Assembly: GCA_963708905.1 (NCBI GenBank)
Contig: CAVPUV010000053.1
Location: 1-64,000, forward strand
Reading direction: 5' to 3'
DNA: 64,000 nt
Origin: SHZL01 sp963708905
Lineage (GTDB): Bacteria > Pseudomonadota > Gammaproteobacteria > Xanthomonadales > SZUA-36
The stretch's first letter is position 1; every line of letters begins with the position of its first letter. Below are positions 40,908-50,072 of the stretch, piece by piece. Both the position numbers and the translations under genes were made by a program. The notes beneath the pieces are model-generated. The model worked only from the letters and a program-made list of their open reading frames with translations. It was not told the DNA's origin and did not search any database.

Positions 40908-43900
40908 ATGCTGATAGGCATCGTTCGGATCGCCCTACGGCGCCCATATACGTTTGTGGTTCTCGCGCTGTTGCTGCTCATCATCGGGCCGCTGGCGGCG
41001 ATGCGCACGCCGACGGACATCTTTCCGGAAATCAGGATTCCGGTCATCGCAGTCGCCTGGCAGTACACGGGCCTGCCCCCGGATCAGATGTCTGGCCGTA
41101 TCACGACGCTCTACGAGCGGGTGCTTACGACGACGGTCAACGATATCGAGCATATCGAAGCTAATTCATATGCTGGCATCGGCATCATCAAGATCTTCTT
41201 TCAACCCGGCGTCAACATTGCGGTGGCGAATGCACAGGTTACGGCCATCTCGCAAGTTATCGAGAAACAGATGCCGCCCGGCATCACGCCGCCGTTGATC
41301 CTCAATTACAACGCGTCGACCGTACCGATACTCCAGCTCGCGCTTTCCGGCAAAGGACTGTCCGAACAGAACCTTTTCGATCTTGGTGTCAATGCGCTGC
41401 GCCCGCCTCTGGTGACCGTCCCGGGCGCCGCCATTCCGTATCCCTATGGCGGCAAGCAACGGCTGGTGCAGATCGATCTCGACGCGTCGGCAATGCAGGC
41501 ACGCGGACTTTCGGCGCAGGACGTCTCCAACGCCCTCGCCGCGCAGAATCTGATCGTGCCGATCGGTACGCAAAAGATCGGCAGCCTCGAATACACCTTG
41601 CAACTGAACAATGCGCCGTCGGCCATCAAGGAGCTCGGCAATCTGCCGATCAAGGTAGTCAACGGGGCCACGGTCTACATCCGTGACGTGGCCAATGTGC
41701 ACGACGGCAGCTCGCCGCAGACCAATATCGTGCACGTAGACGGCGGACGTTCGGTGCTGATGTCGGTGCTGAAGAACGGCGCGACATCCACGCTGGCGAT
41801 AGTCGACGGCATCCGGGCGAAACTAGCCGAAATCAAACCCGCACTGCCAGACAGCCTGGTAGTGGCGCCAATCAACGACCAGTCGATATTCGTGCGCGCC
41901 GCGATCCGCGGCGTGGCGATCGAAGGCATCATCGCGGCGGCGCTGACCAGTCTGATGATTCTTCTGTTTCTCGGCAGCTGGCGCTCGACCGTGATCATCG
42001 CAGTGTCGATCCCGCTGTCGATCATGGGTTCGATCATCGGCCTCGCGGCGATCGGCGAAACGCTCAATATCATGACCCTCGGCGGCTTAGCGCTGGCTGT
42101 CGGCATTTTGGTCGACGATGCCACCGTGACCATCGAAAACATCAACTGGCATTTGGAGCAGGGCAAGGATGTCGAAACCGCGATCATGGATGGCGCGCGC
42201 CAGATCGTCACCCCGGCGCTGGTTTCGCTGCTATGCATCTGCATCGTATTCGTGCCCATGTTCTTCCTGCAGGGCGTGGCGCGATTCCTGTTCGTGCCAA
42301 TGGCCGAAGCGGTTATGTTCGCGATGGCGTGCTCCTTCGTGCTGTCGCGCACCCTGGTGCCGACGATGTCCAAGTATCTGCTGCGGCCACATGCGCCGCA
42401 CACCGACATGCATGGAACCCGGGCCACACTGCCGCCCACAAAAAATCCCCTGCTTTTGTTTCAGCGCGACTTCGAGGCGCGCTTCGAGCGTGTGCGCCAA
42501 GCGTATCGCGAGTTGCTGCAACTCGCCCTCGGCCATCGCCGCGTTTTCGTCATCGGCTTTCTCGGCCTGGTCCTGTTATCTTTTGCCCTGGTGCCTTTTC
42601 TCGGCAGCAATTTCTTTCCCGCGGTCGACGGCGGGCAGATCCTGATGCATGCGCGCGTGCCGGTGGGCACCCGCGTGGAGGAATCCGCAGCGCGATTTGG
42701 CGGCATCGAGGACGCGATCCGCCGCGTCGTTCCGGCCGAGGAGATCGCGACCCTGGTCGACAATATTGGGCTGCCGCCGAGCAGCATCAATCTGACCTAC
42801 AACAACACCGGGGTGGTCGGCACGCAGGACGGCGATATCCAGATCGCGTTACGCGAGGGCCACCGCCCGACGGCGGACTACGTGCGCGACCTGCGCGAAC
42901 AGCTGCCGCGCGAGTTCCCGGACACGGTTTTCTCCTTCCCTCCGGCCGACATCGTCAGCCAGATTCTCAATTTCGGCGCTCCGGCACCGATCGATCTGCA
43001 GATTCGCGGCAACAACCTGGATGCCAACTTCGACTATGCGAACAAATTGCTGAAGGTGATCCAGCGCGTTCCTGGCGTGGCGGATGCGCGCATCCAGCAA
43101 TCGCGCAAAAGCCCGGTTTTCGATATCGATGTCGACCGCACGCGCGCGCAGGAGGTCGGCATAACTGCGCGCGACGTGACCAACAACCTGGTGGTCAATC
43201 TCGCGGGCAGCGGCCAGGTGGCTCCGACGTACTGGCTCAACCCCGAGAACGGTGTGTCCTACCCGATCGTGCTGCAAAGCCCGCAGTACAGCCTCGATTC
43301 GCTCTCCGCGCTTGCCAATCTGCCGATCAGCGGCTCCGCCAACGGCGCTCCGCAGGTGCTCGGCGCTCTGGCCCGCTTCAGCCGGAATACGAACAACGCC
43401 GTGGTCAGCCAATACGACATCCAGCCGATGGTGCAGATCAATGCAACCACCCAGGACCGCGATCTGGGCTCGGTCGCGAACGACATCCGGCGCATCGTTG
43501 CCGACGCGGCAAGCGAAGTCCCAAGAGGCTCCAGCGTGGTTCTCGTCGGCCAGGTGCGCACGATGGACCGTGCCTTTTCCGGTTTGCTCTTCGGCCTGCT
43601 CGGCGCCATCGTGCTGATCTATTTTCTGATCGTGGTGAATTTCCAGTCATGGAGCGATCCCTTCGTCATTATCACGGCGCTGCCGGCAGCGCTCGCCGGC
43701 ATCGTCTGGATGCTGTTTGCGACGCATACTACGTTGTCGGTGCCAGCGCTCACCGGCGCGATCATGTGCATGGGCGTCGCCACCGCGAATAGCGTGCTAG
43801 TCATCAGTTTCGCGCGCGAGCGCCTGGAACAACTGGGAGACGCCGTTGCGGCCGCGCTGGATGCAGGCGTCGTGCGCTTTCGTCCGGTATTGATGACCGC

Positions 43901-44114
43901 GCTCGCGATGATCATCGGCATGCTGCCCATGGCCCTGGGCCTGGGCGAGGGCGGCGAGCAGAATGCGCCGCTCGGGCGCGCGGTCATCGGCGGCCTCGTT
44001 TTTGCGACGGTCGCCACACTTGTTTTCGTTCCTGTCGTGTTCAGCCTGGCGCATGCGCGCTATGGCGAGAAAACCGCGCCAGGTCCAGTCATCGGAGAAC
44101 CTCATGTCGCCTGA
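40908..44114 (+). CDS. RND efflux transporter permease
   Basis: Inner-membrane proton-driven exporter, 1068 aa. Twelve helices are expected: TM1 at residues 10-32, then two large periplasmic loops. GGLALAVGILVDDATVTIEN around residue 400 has the conserved DD of TM4. Signature blocks such as FPEIRIPVIAVAWQYTGLPP and PMALGLGEGGEQNAPLG are present. It belongs to the AcrB/MdtB-like superfamily, and the substrate cannot be assigned. ATG 40908 has GAGGG upstream. The longer frame overlaps marR. It precedes its membrane fusion gene, the reverse of the usual order. No TolC-type gene follows. Confidence 0.93.
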   Translation: MLIGIVRIALRRPYTFVVLALLLLIIGPLAAMRTPTDIFPEIRIPVIAVAWQYTGLPPDQMSGRITTLYERVLTTTVNDIEHIEANSYAGIGIIKIFFQPGVNIAVANAQVTAISQVIEKQMPPGITPPLILNYNASTVPILQLALSGKGLSEQNLFDLGVNALRPPLVTVPGAAIPYPYGGKQRLVQIDLDASAMQARGLSAQDVSNALAAQNLIVPIGTQKIGSLEYTLQLNNAPSAIKELGNLPIKVVNGATVYIRDVANVHDGSSPQTNIVHVDGGRSVLMSVLKNGATSTLAIVDGIRAKLAEIKPALPDSLVVAPINDQSIFVRAAIRGVAIEGIIAAALTSLMILLFLGSWRSTVIIAVSIPLSIMGSIIGLAAIGETLNIMTLGGLALAVGILVDDATVTIENINWHLEQGKDVETAIMDGARQIVTPALVSLLCICIVFVPMFFLQGVARFLFVPMAEAVMFAMACSFVLSRTLVPTMSKYLLRPHAPHTDMHGTRATLPPTKNPLLLFQRDFEARFERVRQAYRELLQLALGHRRVFVIGFLGLVLLSFALVPFLGSNFFPAVDGGQILMHARVPVGTRVEESAARFGGIEDAIRRVVPAEEIATLVDNIGLPPSSINLTYNNTGVVGTQDGDIQIALREGHRPTADYVRDLREQLPREFPDTVFSFPPADIVSQILNFGAPAPIDLQIRGNNLDANFDYANKLLKVIQRVPGVADARIQQSRKSPVFDIDVDRTRAQEVGITARDVTNNLVVNLAGSGQVAPTYWLNPENGVSYPIVLQSPQYSLDSLSALANLPISGSANGAPQVLGALARFSRNTNNAVVSQYDIQPMVQINATTQDRDLGSVANDIRRIVADAASEVPRGSSVVLVGQVRTMDRAFSGLLFGLLGAIVLIYFLIVVNFQSWSDPFVIITALPAALAGIVWMLFATHTTLSVPALTGAIMCMGVATANSVLVISFARERLEQLGDAVAAALDAGVVRFRPVLMTALAMIIGMLPMALGLGEGGEQNAPLGRAVIGGLVFATVATLVFVPVVFSLAHARYGEKTAPGPVIGEPHVA

Positions 44115-45315
44115 ATCCGCGCCTCCCGTGCTGTCGCGGCGCACGCTGCACATCAGCGCGAGCGTGATCGTAGTCGCCGCGCTTATCGTCGTTGCGGACG
44201 GAATCGTGACGCGGACTTCGGATGCGGCTCGCCTACGTGAACGCGCCGACGCCCAAGCCGTGCCCACCGTGGCCGTAATTGCACCAGGCAAGACCGACGC
44301 TGCCGCTACGCTCGACCTACCCGGGCGCCTCGAAGCCTATTCCCGCGCGCCGATCTATGCGCGGGTCAGCGGCTATCTGAAAAGCTGGAAAGTCGATATC
44401 GGCACGCCGGTCAAGACCGGGCAATTGCTCGCGGAAATCGAGACTCCCGACCTCGATCAGCAATTACTGCAGGCCCAGGCAGATCTCGCGAGCGCCCAGG
44501 CGAACGCCGCATTGGCCGGAACCACGGCAAAACGCTGGCAATCTTTGCTCGCCTCCGATTCGGTATCGCGCCAGGAGGCGGAGGAGAAAGCCGGCGATTT
44601 CGCCACCAAACAGGCCATGGTCAACGCAGCGCAGGCGAACGTTGACCGCTTCGCAGCGATGAAGAGCTTCACCCGCATTGTCGCGCCGTTCGATGGCATC
44701 GTTACTGCGCGCTCGACTGATATCGGCGCATTGATCAATGCCGGCAGTGGGACAGGGCAGGAACTTTTCGTGATTTCGGACACCAAGAAACTTCGCGTTT
44801 ATGTCGGAATTCCGCAGAACTATGTGTCAATCGTCAGACACGGCATCAAGGCGAAAATAAGCGTCCCGGAACATCCGGGGAAATTCTATGCCGCGACAGT
44901 CGAATCTTCTTCCCGGGCGGTCAACAGCGCGTCAGGCAGCATGTTGATCCAACTCACGGTAGACAATGCCAACGCAGAACTGCTACCCGGCGAATTTGCC
45001 AACGTGAGCTTCAATCTGCCGCGCGATGCAGGCACCCTTAGCATTCCGCCCAGCGCACTGATATTTGACAAGGCCGGACTGCGCGTCGCCACCGTCGGCC
45101 CCGATGGCCGAGTTTCCCTGAAATCGGTCACGGTCGCACGCGATCTAGGCAAGGTCATCGAACTCGCCTCCGGAATTGCCGACGACGACCGTTTGATCGA
45201 AAGCCCGCCCGATGGCATTGCAGACGGCGACCCCGTGCGTGTCGCGGCGATGGATGCGAAGGCCGCTGCACCTGTGGGAAGCGCAGGGCAAGAGCGTGAG
45301 GATAGGCAGCATTAA
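44104..45315 (+). CDS. RND periplasmic membrane-fusion protein
   Basis: 403 aa adaptor linking the RND permease to an outer-membrane channel. It has an N-terminal membrane anchor (residues 16-34), a lipoyl-like motif (GYLKSWKVDIGTPVKTGQLL), a coiled-coil hairpin (about 115-180), a barrel domain and a C-terminal membrane-proximal domain. ATG 44104 overlaps the RND gene by 11 bp. The last gene of the operon. The following 313 bp to the IS91 relic hold no gene. Confidence 0.92.
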   Translation: MSPESAPPVLSRRTLHISASVIVVAALIVVADGIVTRTSDAARLRERADAQAVPTVAVIAPGKTDAAATLDLPGRLEAYSRAPIYARVSGYLKSWKVDIGTPVKTGQLLAEIETPDLDQQLLQAQADLASAQANAALAGTTAKRWQSLLASDSVSRQEAEEKAGDFATKQAMVNAAQANVDRFAAMKSFTRIVAPFDGIVTARSTDIGALINAGSGTGQELFVISDTKKLRVYVGIPQNYVSIVRHGIKAKISVPEHPGKFYAATVESSSRAVNSASGSMLIQLTVDNANAELLPGEFANVSFNLPRDAGTLSIPPSALIFDKAGLRVATVGPDGRVSLKSVTVARDLGKVIELASGIADDDRLIESPPDGIADGDPVRVAAMDAKAAAPVGSAGQEREDRQH

Positions 45316-45504
45316 AGCTATATTGCGGTAATTTCACAGTTAGGGGGAAGTCCGTAAGCTCATATTTACCTTAGAGGGATTGCGAAATCTCACCGGATTT
45401 GAAGGTACGAAGCTAGATTCTGCCTTGGTATAGCGTTATTTCAGGCCAATTCCAGCCTGCAGGGCAAAAGACACCGTGCCGCTGTGCTTATAGCAGCCGG
45501 ATGT

Positions 45505-45689
45505 TTGAACCGTGCTTATCGGGTTGTCTCCCACAACATGTCAATCCTCCCACTTCAGTACTGATTTCACGGTAACATCTCGCTGCGAAGTCGTATGTAA
45601 GGCCGCAATCGTGAGCGCGGCTCCACTTTCAGCCTTCAAACAGCCCGCCGATTTTGAATTGGGTGTTAACCGGATAAGCACGGTTTGAA
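45505..45689. repeat. Inverted repeat at the 3' side of the IS91 relic
   Basis: TTGAACCGTGCTTATCGGGT from 45505 and AACCGGATAAGCACGGTTTG from 45668 are near-perfect reverse complements, about 140 bp apart. The right arm overlaps the end of the transposase remnant. This could be the oriIS side of the IS91-type element or a separate small insertion. Confidence 0.45.
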
Positions 45690-46895
45690 CGATGGGTTTC
45701 ATCAAACAAGCCAGCTTGCGGTGGAGCGCGACATTCCGGCAACAGACTTGGTGGTGGAGAAACAGTTTTGCCATCCAGGTGAGCAAGTATCTTCCTGATT
45801 ACCGCCGGGTCTTCGATGCTGGCGATGATCTTCACCTCACCACCGCATTTGCTGCAGTTTTCAATTTCGATATCAAATACCCGTTTCAGTCTCCTGGCCC
45901 AGGTCATCGCTGTGTGGTGTTCCGGCGGTGGTTTTTTTTGATTCTCGTTGGATGCTTTACCTTTTTTACCGTTTCCTCGTTTCGCGGGAGTGATCAGCCC
46001 TCGATGCTTACTGTTGGGTGCAAACACTCCATGAAACCGCGTGAGGTTGACGCGTGGTCGGGGAACCAGTGCGACGAGCCTGGAAATAAAATCCAACGGT
46101 TCGAACAGCACGTGCGTAGCGCCGGCTAAGCCGCGGGGACGGTTTGCGCGAAGCGCAAGAAGAACCCGCTGCGTGCCGATCAGCGCGTGCCGTCTGTGTA
46201 AGGGGTTTTAAGCCGATAGCGTATCTGCCCGTTGCGGGTCAGTGACAGACGCTGGTTGGAAACTGCTGGCCTTGCGATGTAGCGGCACAGGCGTTCCAGC
46301 TTATCCCGTTCATTGGCTCTGGCAGCGACACCAGCGTGAAGCCATCACTATGACCCGTTTGCGGTCTGCTGAATTCAGATCTGCAATCGGGCAGCGTCTG
46401 CAGGGTGAATACCTTGTGTCCCTGTTGCGGGCCGACTGCAATGCGGTAAGTAATGGAACTGCCGTGTAAGTGATGGATGGCGGCCTCATCTTCTTCACCG
46501 TCGGCAGCCGAAGTAAGCCAGGCACCTTCGGCATCGCGCTCCAGCAAGCCCTGGCGCTCCAAGTAGCGGGCAAAAACCGCGCCGTGGTGACGTGCATGGA
46601 TGCACTAATGCCGCGGGCGCAGGATGCGCAGGAGCGGCCAGCTGAACGCCACCAGTTTCTCGTGGTGGCAGGCCTCACAGCGAACTCGCAGGAAACCATG
46701 CTCAAGCCGGCCGCACTTCAGGTACTCATCAAATTCGCGGTAAATGAAAGTGGGTAGGTGTTTGCCCTGGCTGGCCAGTTCGGCCTGGAACTCAGGCCAG
46801 TATTCCTCGATGACCTGGTAGGCCAAGGTCGCTTCGGGCCGGTGCCGCCGGTATTCGGGCGGGTGAGAGGGTACCAGCGCTGAGAGAGTAGCCAC
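45629..46895 (-). pseudogene. Degraded IS91-family transposase
   Basis: Three separated blocks match Y2 rolling-circle transposases of IS91 type. The N-terminal zinc-binding part (46895 to about 46640) has HPPEYRRHRPEATLAYQV and CGRLEHGFLRVRCEACHHEK. The middle block (46562-46239) has LERQGLLERDAEG and SITYRIAVGPQQGHKVFTLQ. The C-terminal block (46111-45629) has RVNLTRFHGVFAPNSKHR and CSKCGGEVKIIASIEDP. They lie in different frames, and the stretch that should carry most of the catalytic region between blocks one and two is deleted. It is inactive. Confidence 0.85.
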
Positions 46896-47027
46896 GGATG
46901 TTGTGAACGAAGTGGTTGATACCGTTCACCGTGTGACCCGCAGCGGTCATTGTCGACAGTGGAAAAACCTGAATATACGTAAGCATTCATTGCGGTGTCA
47001 TTTGGGTCTTGTCGTCGCCAGTAGAGA

Positions 47028-47080
47028 ACTGGTGCAACATGCGGGCTGGTTTGACAACCGGTCGCAGTTCAGATTACACG
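47028..47080 (+). repeat. 53-bp direct repeat, right copy
   Basis: Exact match to 38080-38132. The preceding GTAGAGA (47021-47027) extends the match to the reverse complement of the left arm of the palindrome at 37920. It lies 59 bp before rnr, at the right boundary of the accessory region. The gap 46896-47139 has no gene. Confidence 0.8.
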
Positions 47081-47139
47081 CCGGTTACGGCCTGAATCGC
47101 GTTACAATGTGTATCCGATCTGAATGAACATTTTCGTTA

Positions 47140-49305
47140 ATGGCTGCAGACCAGACATCCCGCCCATCGCATGAGTCCGGGGGCCATATAAATGCCGCCG
47201 CGCCGGACCGTCAGGCCGTCATCGAATTGCTCGAAGACCAGGGACGGCCGCTGCAGCGGCGCGAGCTTTTCATTCGCCTTGGCGTCGAGTCCGAGGACAG
47301 CCGCGAGATCATGCGCCGGCGCCTCAAAGCCATGGTACGGGATGGTCAGTTGGTCAAGAACCGGCGCAACGCTTATGGCTTGCCGGAAAAAATGGACCTG
47401 GTGCGGGGGCGTGTCAGCGCCCATCGCGATGGCTTTGGTTTCGTCATACCGGAAAATGGTGAAGCCGACTTGTACCTTTCGCCGCGCCAGATGCGCCAGG
47501 TTCTGCACGGTGACCGCGTACTGGCTTGCATTACCGGCGTGGACGACCGCGGCCGCCGCGAGGGTGCGATTACCGAAGTACTGGAGCGGGCGCACCAGAA
47601 GGTGGTAGGCCGTTTCGTTCTGGAAAGCGGCGTGGCGCTGGTGGTCCCAGACGATCCGCGCATCAACCAGGATGTGCTGATTCCACTGGCAGATACCTGC
47701 GGCGCCAGGCCCGGACAGATCGTGGTGGCACTGATCGTCAAGCCGCCTGGCGAACGTCAGCCACCGCTGGGCAAGGTGATTGAAATCCTCGGTGAAAGTG
47801 GTGCGCCCGGCATGGCGACCGAGATCGCGATTCGCAATTTCGACCTGCCGCACGAGTGGCCGGCCGGCGTGGAAGATGAGGCTGCGGCCTTTGGTTCTGC
47901 CGTCAGCGCGGATATGATTGCGGGACGGCTTGATGTGCGCGACTTACCGCTGGTTACCATCGATGGCGCTGATGCGCGCGATTTCGATGACGCGGTATAT
48001 GCACAGCGACGCAAGAACGGCTGGCGCCTGGTGGTGGCGATCGCCGATGTCTCCAGTTATGTGAAAATCGGCAATGCCCTGGACGAGGAGGCAAAAATGC
48101 GCGCCACCTCGGTGTATTTCCCCAGCCGGGTCATTCCCATGCTGCCGGAGGCGTTGTCCAACGGGCTGTGCTCCCTGAACCCTGACGTGGAGCGCCTGTG
48201 CCTGGTGTGCGACATGTCGGTCAATGATGAAGGCAAGGTCACACGCTCGCGTTTCGATGCCGCCGTGATGCGTTCCCAGGCCCGGCTGACCTACCAGCAA
48301 GTTTGGGACTGGCTGGTGCACGGCACGGAGGACATCCGCCCGGGGAAAGCGGCGATTTCCGCCTCCTTGCGCGACCTGTATGGCTTGTACAAGGCTTTGC
48401 GCAAGGCGCGCACCCGGCGTGGCGCCATTGATTTCGACAGCACCGAAGTACGCTTCGTGTTCGACGAGCGCGGTGCGGTGGCGGATATCCTGCCCTACGA
48501 ACGCAATGATGCGCACATGCTGATCGAGGAGTGCATGATCAGCGCCAACGTCGAGGCGGCCAATTTCCTGTTGCAGCATCAGGTGCCGGCGCCGTTCCGT
48601 GCCCATGAACCGCCGCAGGAAATCAAGGTTGAAAGCCTGGAGCAGTTCCTGCGCAGCCTGGGTATTCGCAAGACCTGGAAGATCCGCCCGGAACCACGCG
48701 ATTTCGAGCTCATCGTGCAACAGATCAAGGGCCGTGAGGACGAAGCGCTGATCATGGCCGTGTTGCTGCGCACGCAGAGCCTGGCGACCTACCAGGAAAC
48801 CAACGTGGGCCATTTTGGCCTGGCATTGCATGCCTATGCCCACTTCACTTCACCGATCCGGCGCTATCCGGACCTGCTGGTACACCGTGCCATACATCAT
48901 GTGCTCAAGCATCGTGATGCGCGCGGCTACGTCTACACCCGGCCGGATATGGTCAAGCTCAGCGAACATTGTTCGCATCGTTCCCGCCGCGCTGACGAAG
49001 CTGAGTGGGATGTGGATGAACGCCTGAAGTGTTACTTCATGGAGCAGCGTGTCGGCGAAGAGTTCAGCGGGCAGGTCACCGGCGTCACCTCGTTTGGTTT
49101 GTTTGTCGAGTTGACAAAAACCCGCGTGAGTGGCCTGGTGCACATCACCTCATTACCCAACGATTATTATCATTTCGACCCGGTTTCGCATCGCCTGACG
49201 GGTGGCCGTTCCGGCCGTGTGTTCCAGCTGGCGCAAAAGCTCAAGGTCAGCGTGGTCGCGGTGAATGTCGATGATCGCAAGATCGATTTCAAATTGGTTA
49301 CTTGA
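47140..49305 (+). CDS. rnr: Ribonuclease R
   Basis: 3'-5' exoribonuclease of the RNB family that degrades structured RNA and matures rRNA. 721 aa. It has an N-terminal helix-turn-helix (about 22-85), cold-shock OB domains (about 88-235), an RNB core with TIDGADARDFDDAVYA near 272 (catalytic Asp cluster) and an S1 domain (about 640-720). It ends right after S1, lacking the Lys-rich tail of E. coli RNase R (813 aa). ATG 47140 has no strong ribosome site. It is coupled to rlmB by TGATG. Confidence 0.95.
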   Translation: MAADQTSRPSHESGGHINAAAPDRQAVIELLEDQGRPLQRRELFIRLGVESEDSREIMRRRLKAMVRDGQLVKNRRNAYGLPEKMDLVRGRVSAHRDGFGFVIPENGEADLYLSPRQMRQVLHGDRVLACITGVDDRGRREGAITEVLERAHQKVVGRFVLESGVALVVPDDPRINQDVLIPLADTCGARPGQIVVALIVKPPGERQPPLGKVIEILGESGAPGMATEIAIRNFDLPHEWPAGVEDEAAAFGSAVSADMIAGRLDVRDLPLVTIDGADARDFDDAVYAQRRKNGWRLVVAIADVSSYVKIGNALDEEAKMRATSVYFPSRVIPMLPEALSNGLCSLNPDVERLCLVCDMSVNDEGKVTRSRFDAAVMRSQARLTYQQVWDWLVHGTEDIRPGKAAISASLRDLYGLYKALRKARTRRGAIDFDSTEVRFVFDERGAVADILPYERNDAHMLIEECMISANVEAANFLLQHQVPAPFRAHEPPQEIKVESLEQFLRSLGIRKTWKIRPEPRDFELIVQQIKGREDEALIMAVLLRTQSLATYQETNVGHFGLALHAYAHFTSPIRRYPDLLVHRAIHHVLKHRDARGYVYTRPDMVKLSEHCSHRSRRADEAEWDVDERLKCYFMEQRVGEEFSGQVTGVTSFGLFVELTKTRVSGLVHITSLPNDYYHFDPVSHRLTGGRSGRVFQLAQKLKVSVVAVNVDDRKIDFKLVT

Positions 49306-50072
49306 TGGCTGCCGCAGAAGAACACCTGTTGATCGGTATACATTCCGTCGCCGCGGCCCTGAAGACCGCGCCGGAACGCGTCAGCCGCGTGGTGATCGCC
49401 GCGGAGTTGCAGAATTCGCGCGTACAGGAACTGGAGCAGCAGGCCCGTACACTCGGCATTCGCGTTGAACGCCAGCCCCGCTCGGCGCTGGACCGCCGCA
49501 GCCAGGGAGAACGCCACCAGGATGTGATGGCCGAATTTGCCGCCGGCAACATCTGGTCCGAACGGGATCTCGACCGCCTGTTGGCGGAAATAAGCGGTCC
49601 GCCGTTGATCCTGGTGCTGGATGGCGTGCAGGACCCGCACAATCTGGGCGCCTGTCTGCGCACGGCGGAAGCAGCTGGCGTGCACTTGGTTATCGTGCCG
49701 AAAGATCGCTCTGCATCGTTGTCCGCAGTGGCCAGACGCGCGGCTTCAGGGGCTGCGGAAGTGTTGAATCTGGTGTCGGTCACCAACCTGGCGCGGGTGC
49801 TGCGCAAATTAAAGCAGGCGGGCATCTGGCTTGCAGCAGCCAGCGGCCAGGCGGACAAAGAACTCTATGCGGCCGATCTCACCGGTCCGCTGGCGCTGGT
49901 GATGGGTGGCGAAGGGCAGGGCTTGCGCCGGCTCACCGCTGAACTGTGTGATCACCCTATCCGCATTCCCATGTACGGCACGGTGGGCAGCTTGAATGTC
50001 TCTGTTGCCACGGCCATTTGCATTTACGAAATCGTCCGCCAGAGGAATGCGGCCCAGAGAAATGCGACATGA
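49305..50072 (+). CDS. rlmB: 23S rRNA (Gm2251) 2'-O-methyltransferase
   Basis: SPOUT-class rRNA methyltransferase modifying the peptidyl-transferase P loop. 255 aa. The N-terminal substrate-binding domain (1-75) is followed by a knotted catalytic domain with LDGVQDPHNLGACLRTAEAAG near 105, MGGEGQGLRRL and IPMYGTVGSLNVSVA. It starts within the rnr stop codon. rnr-rlmB is a conserved pair. Confidence 0.95.
   Translation: MAAAEEHLLIGIHSVAAALKTAPERVSRVVIAAELQNSRVQELEQQARTLGIRVERQPRSALDRRSQGERHQDVMAEFAAGNIWSERDLDRLLAEISGPPLILVLDGVQDPHNLGACLRTAEAAGVHLVIVPKDRSASLSAVARRAASGAAEVLNLVSVTNLARVLRKLKQAGIWLAAASGQADKELYAADLTGPLALVMGGEGQGLRRLTAELCDHPIRIPMYGTVGSLNVSVATAICIYEIVRQRNAAQRNAT

Noticed and set aside
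42233..43792. 519-aa plus-strand frame within the RND gene
   Set aside because: Arg/Pro-rich out-of-frame translation of a clear RND permease.
45692..46129. 145-aa plus-strand frame opposite the IS91 relic
   Set aside because: The minus strand carries clear transposase similarity, so this is its shadow.
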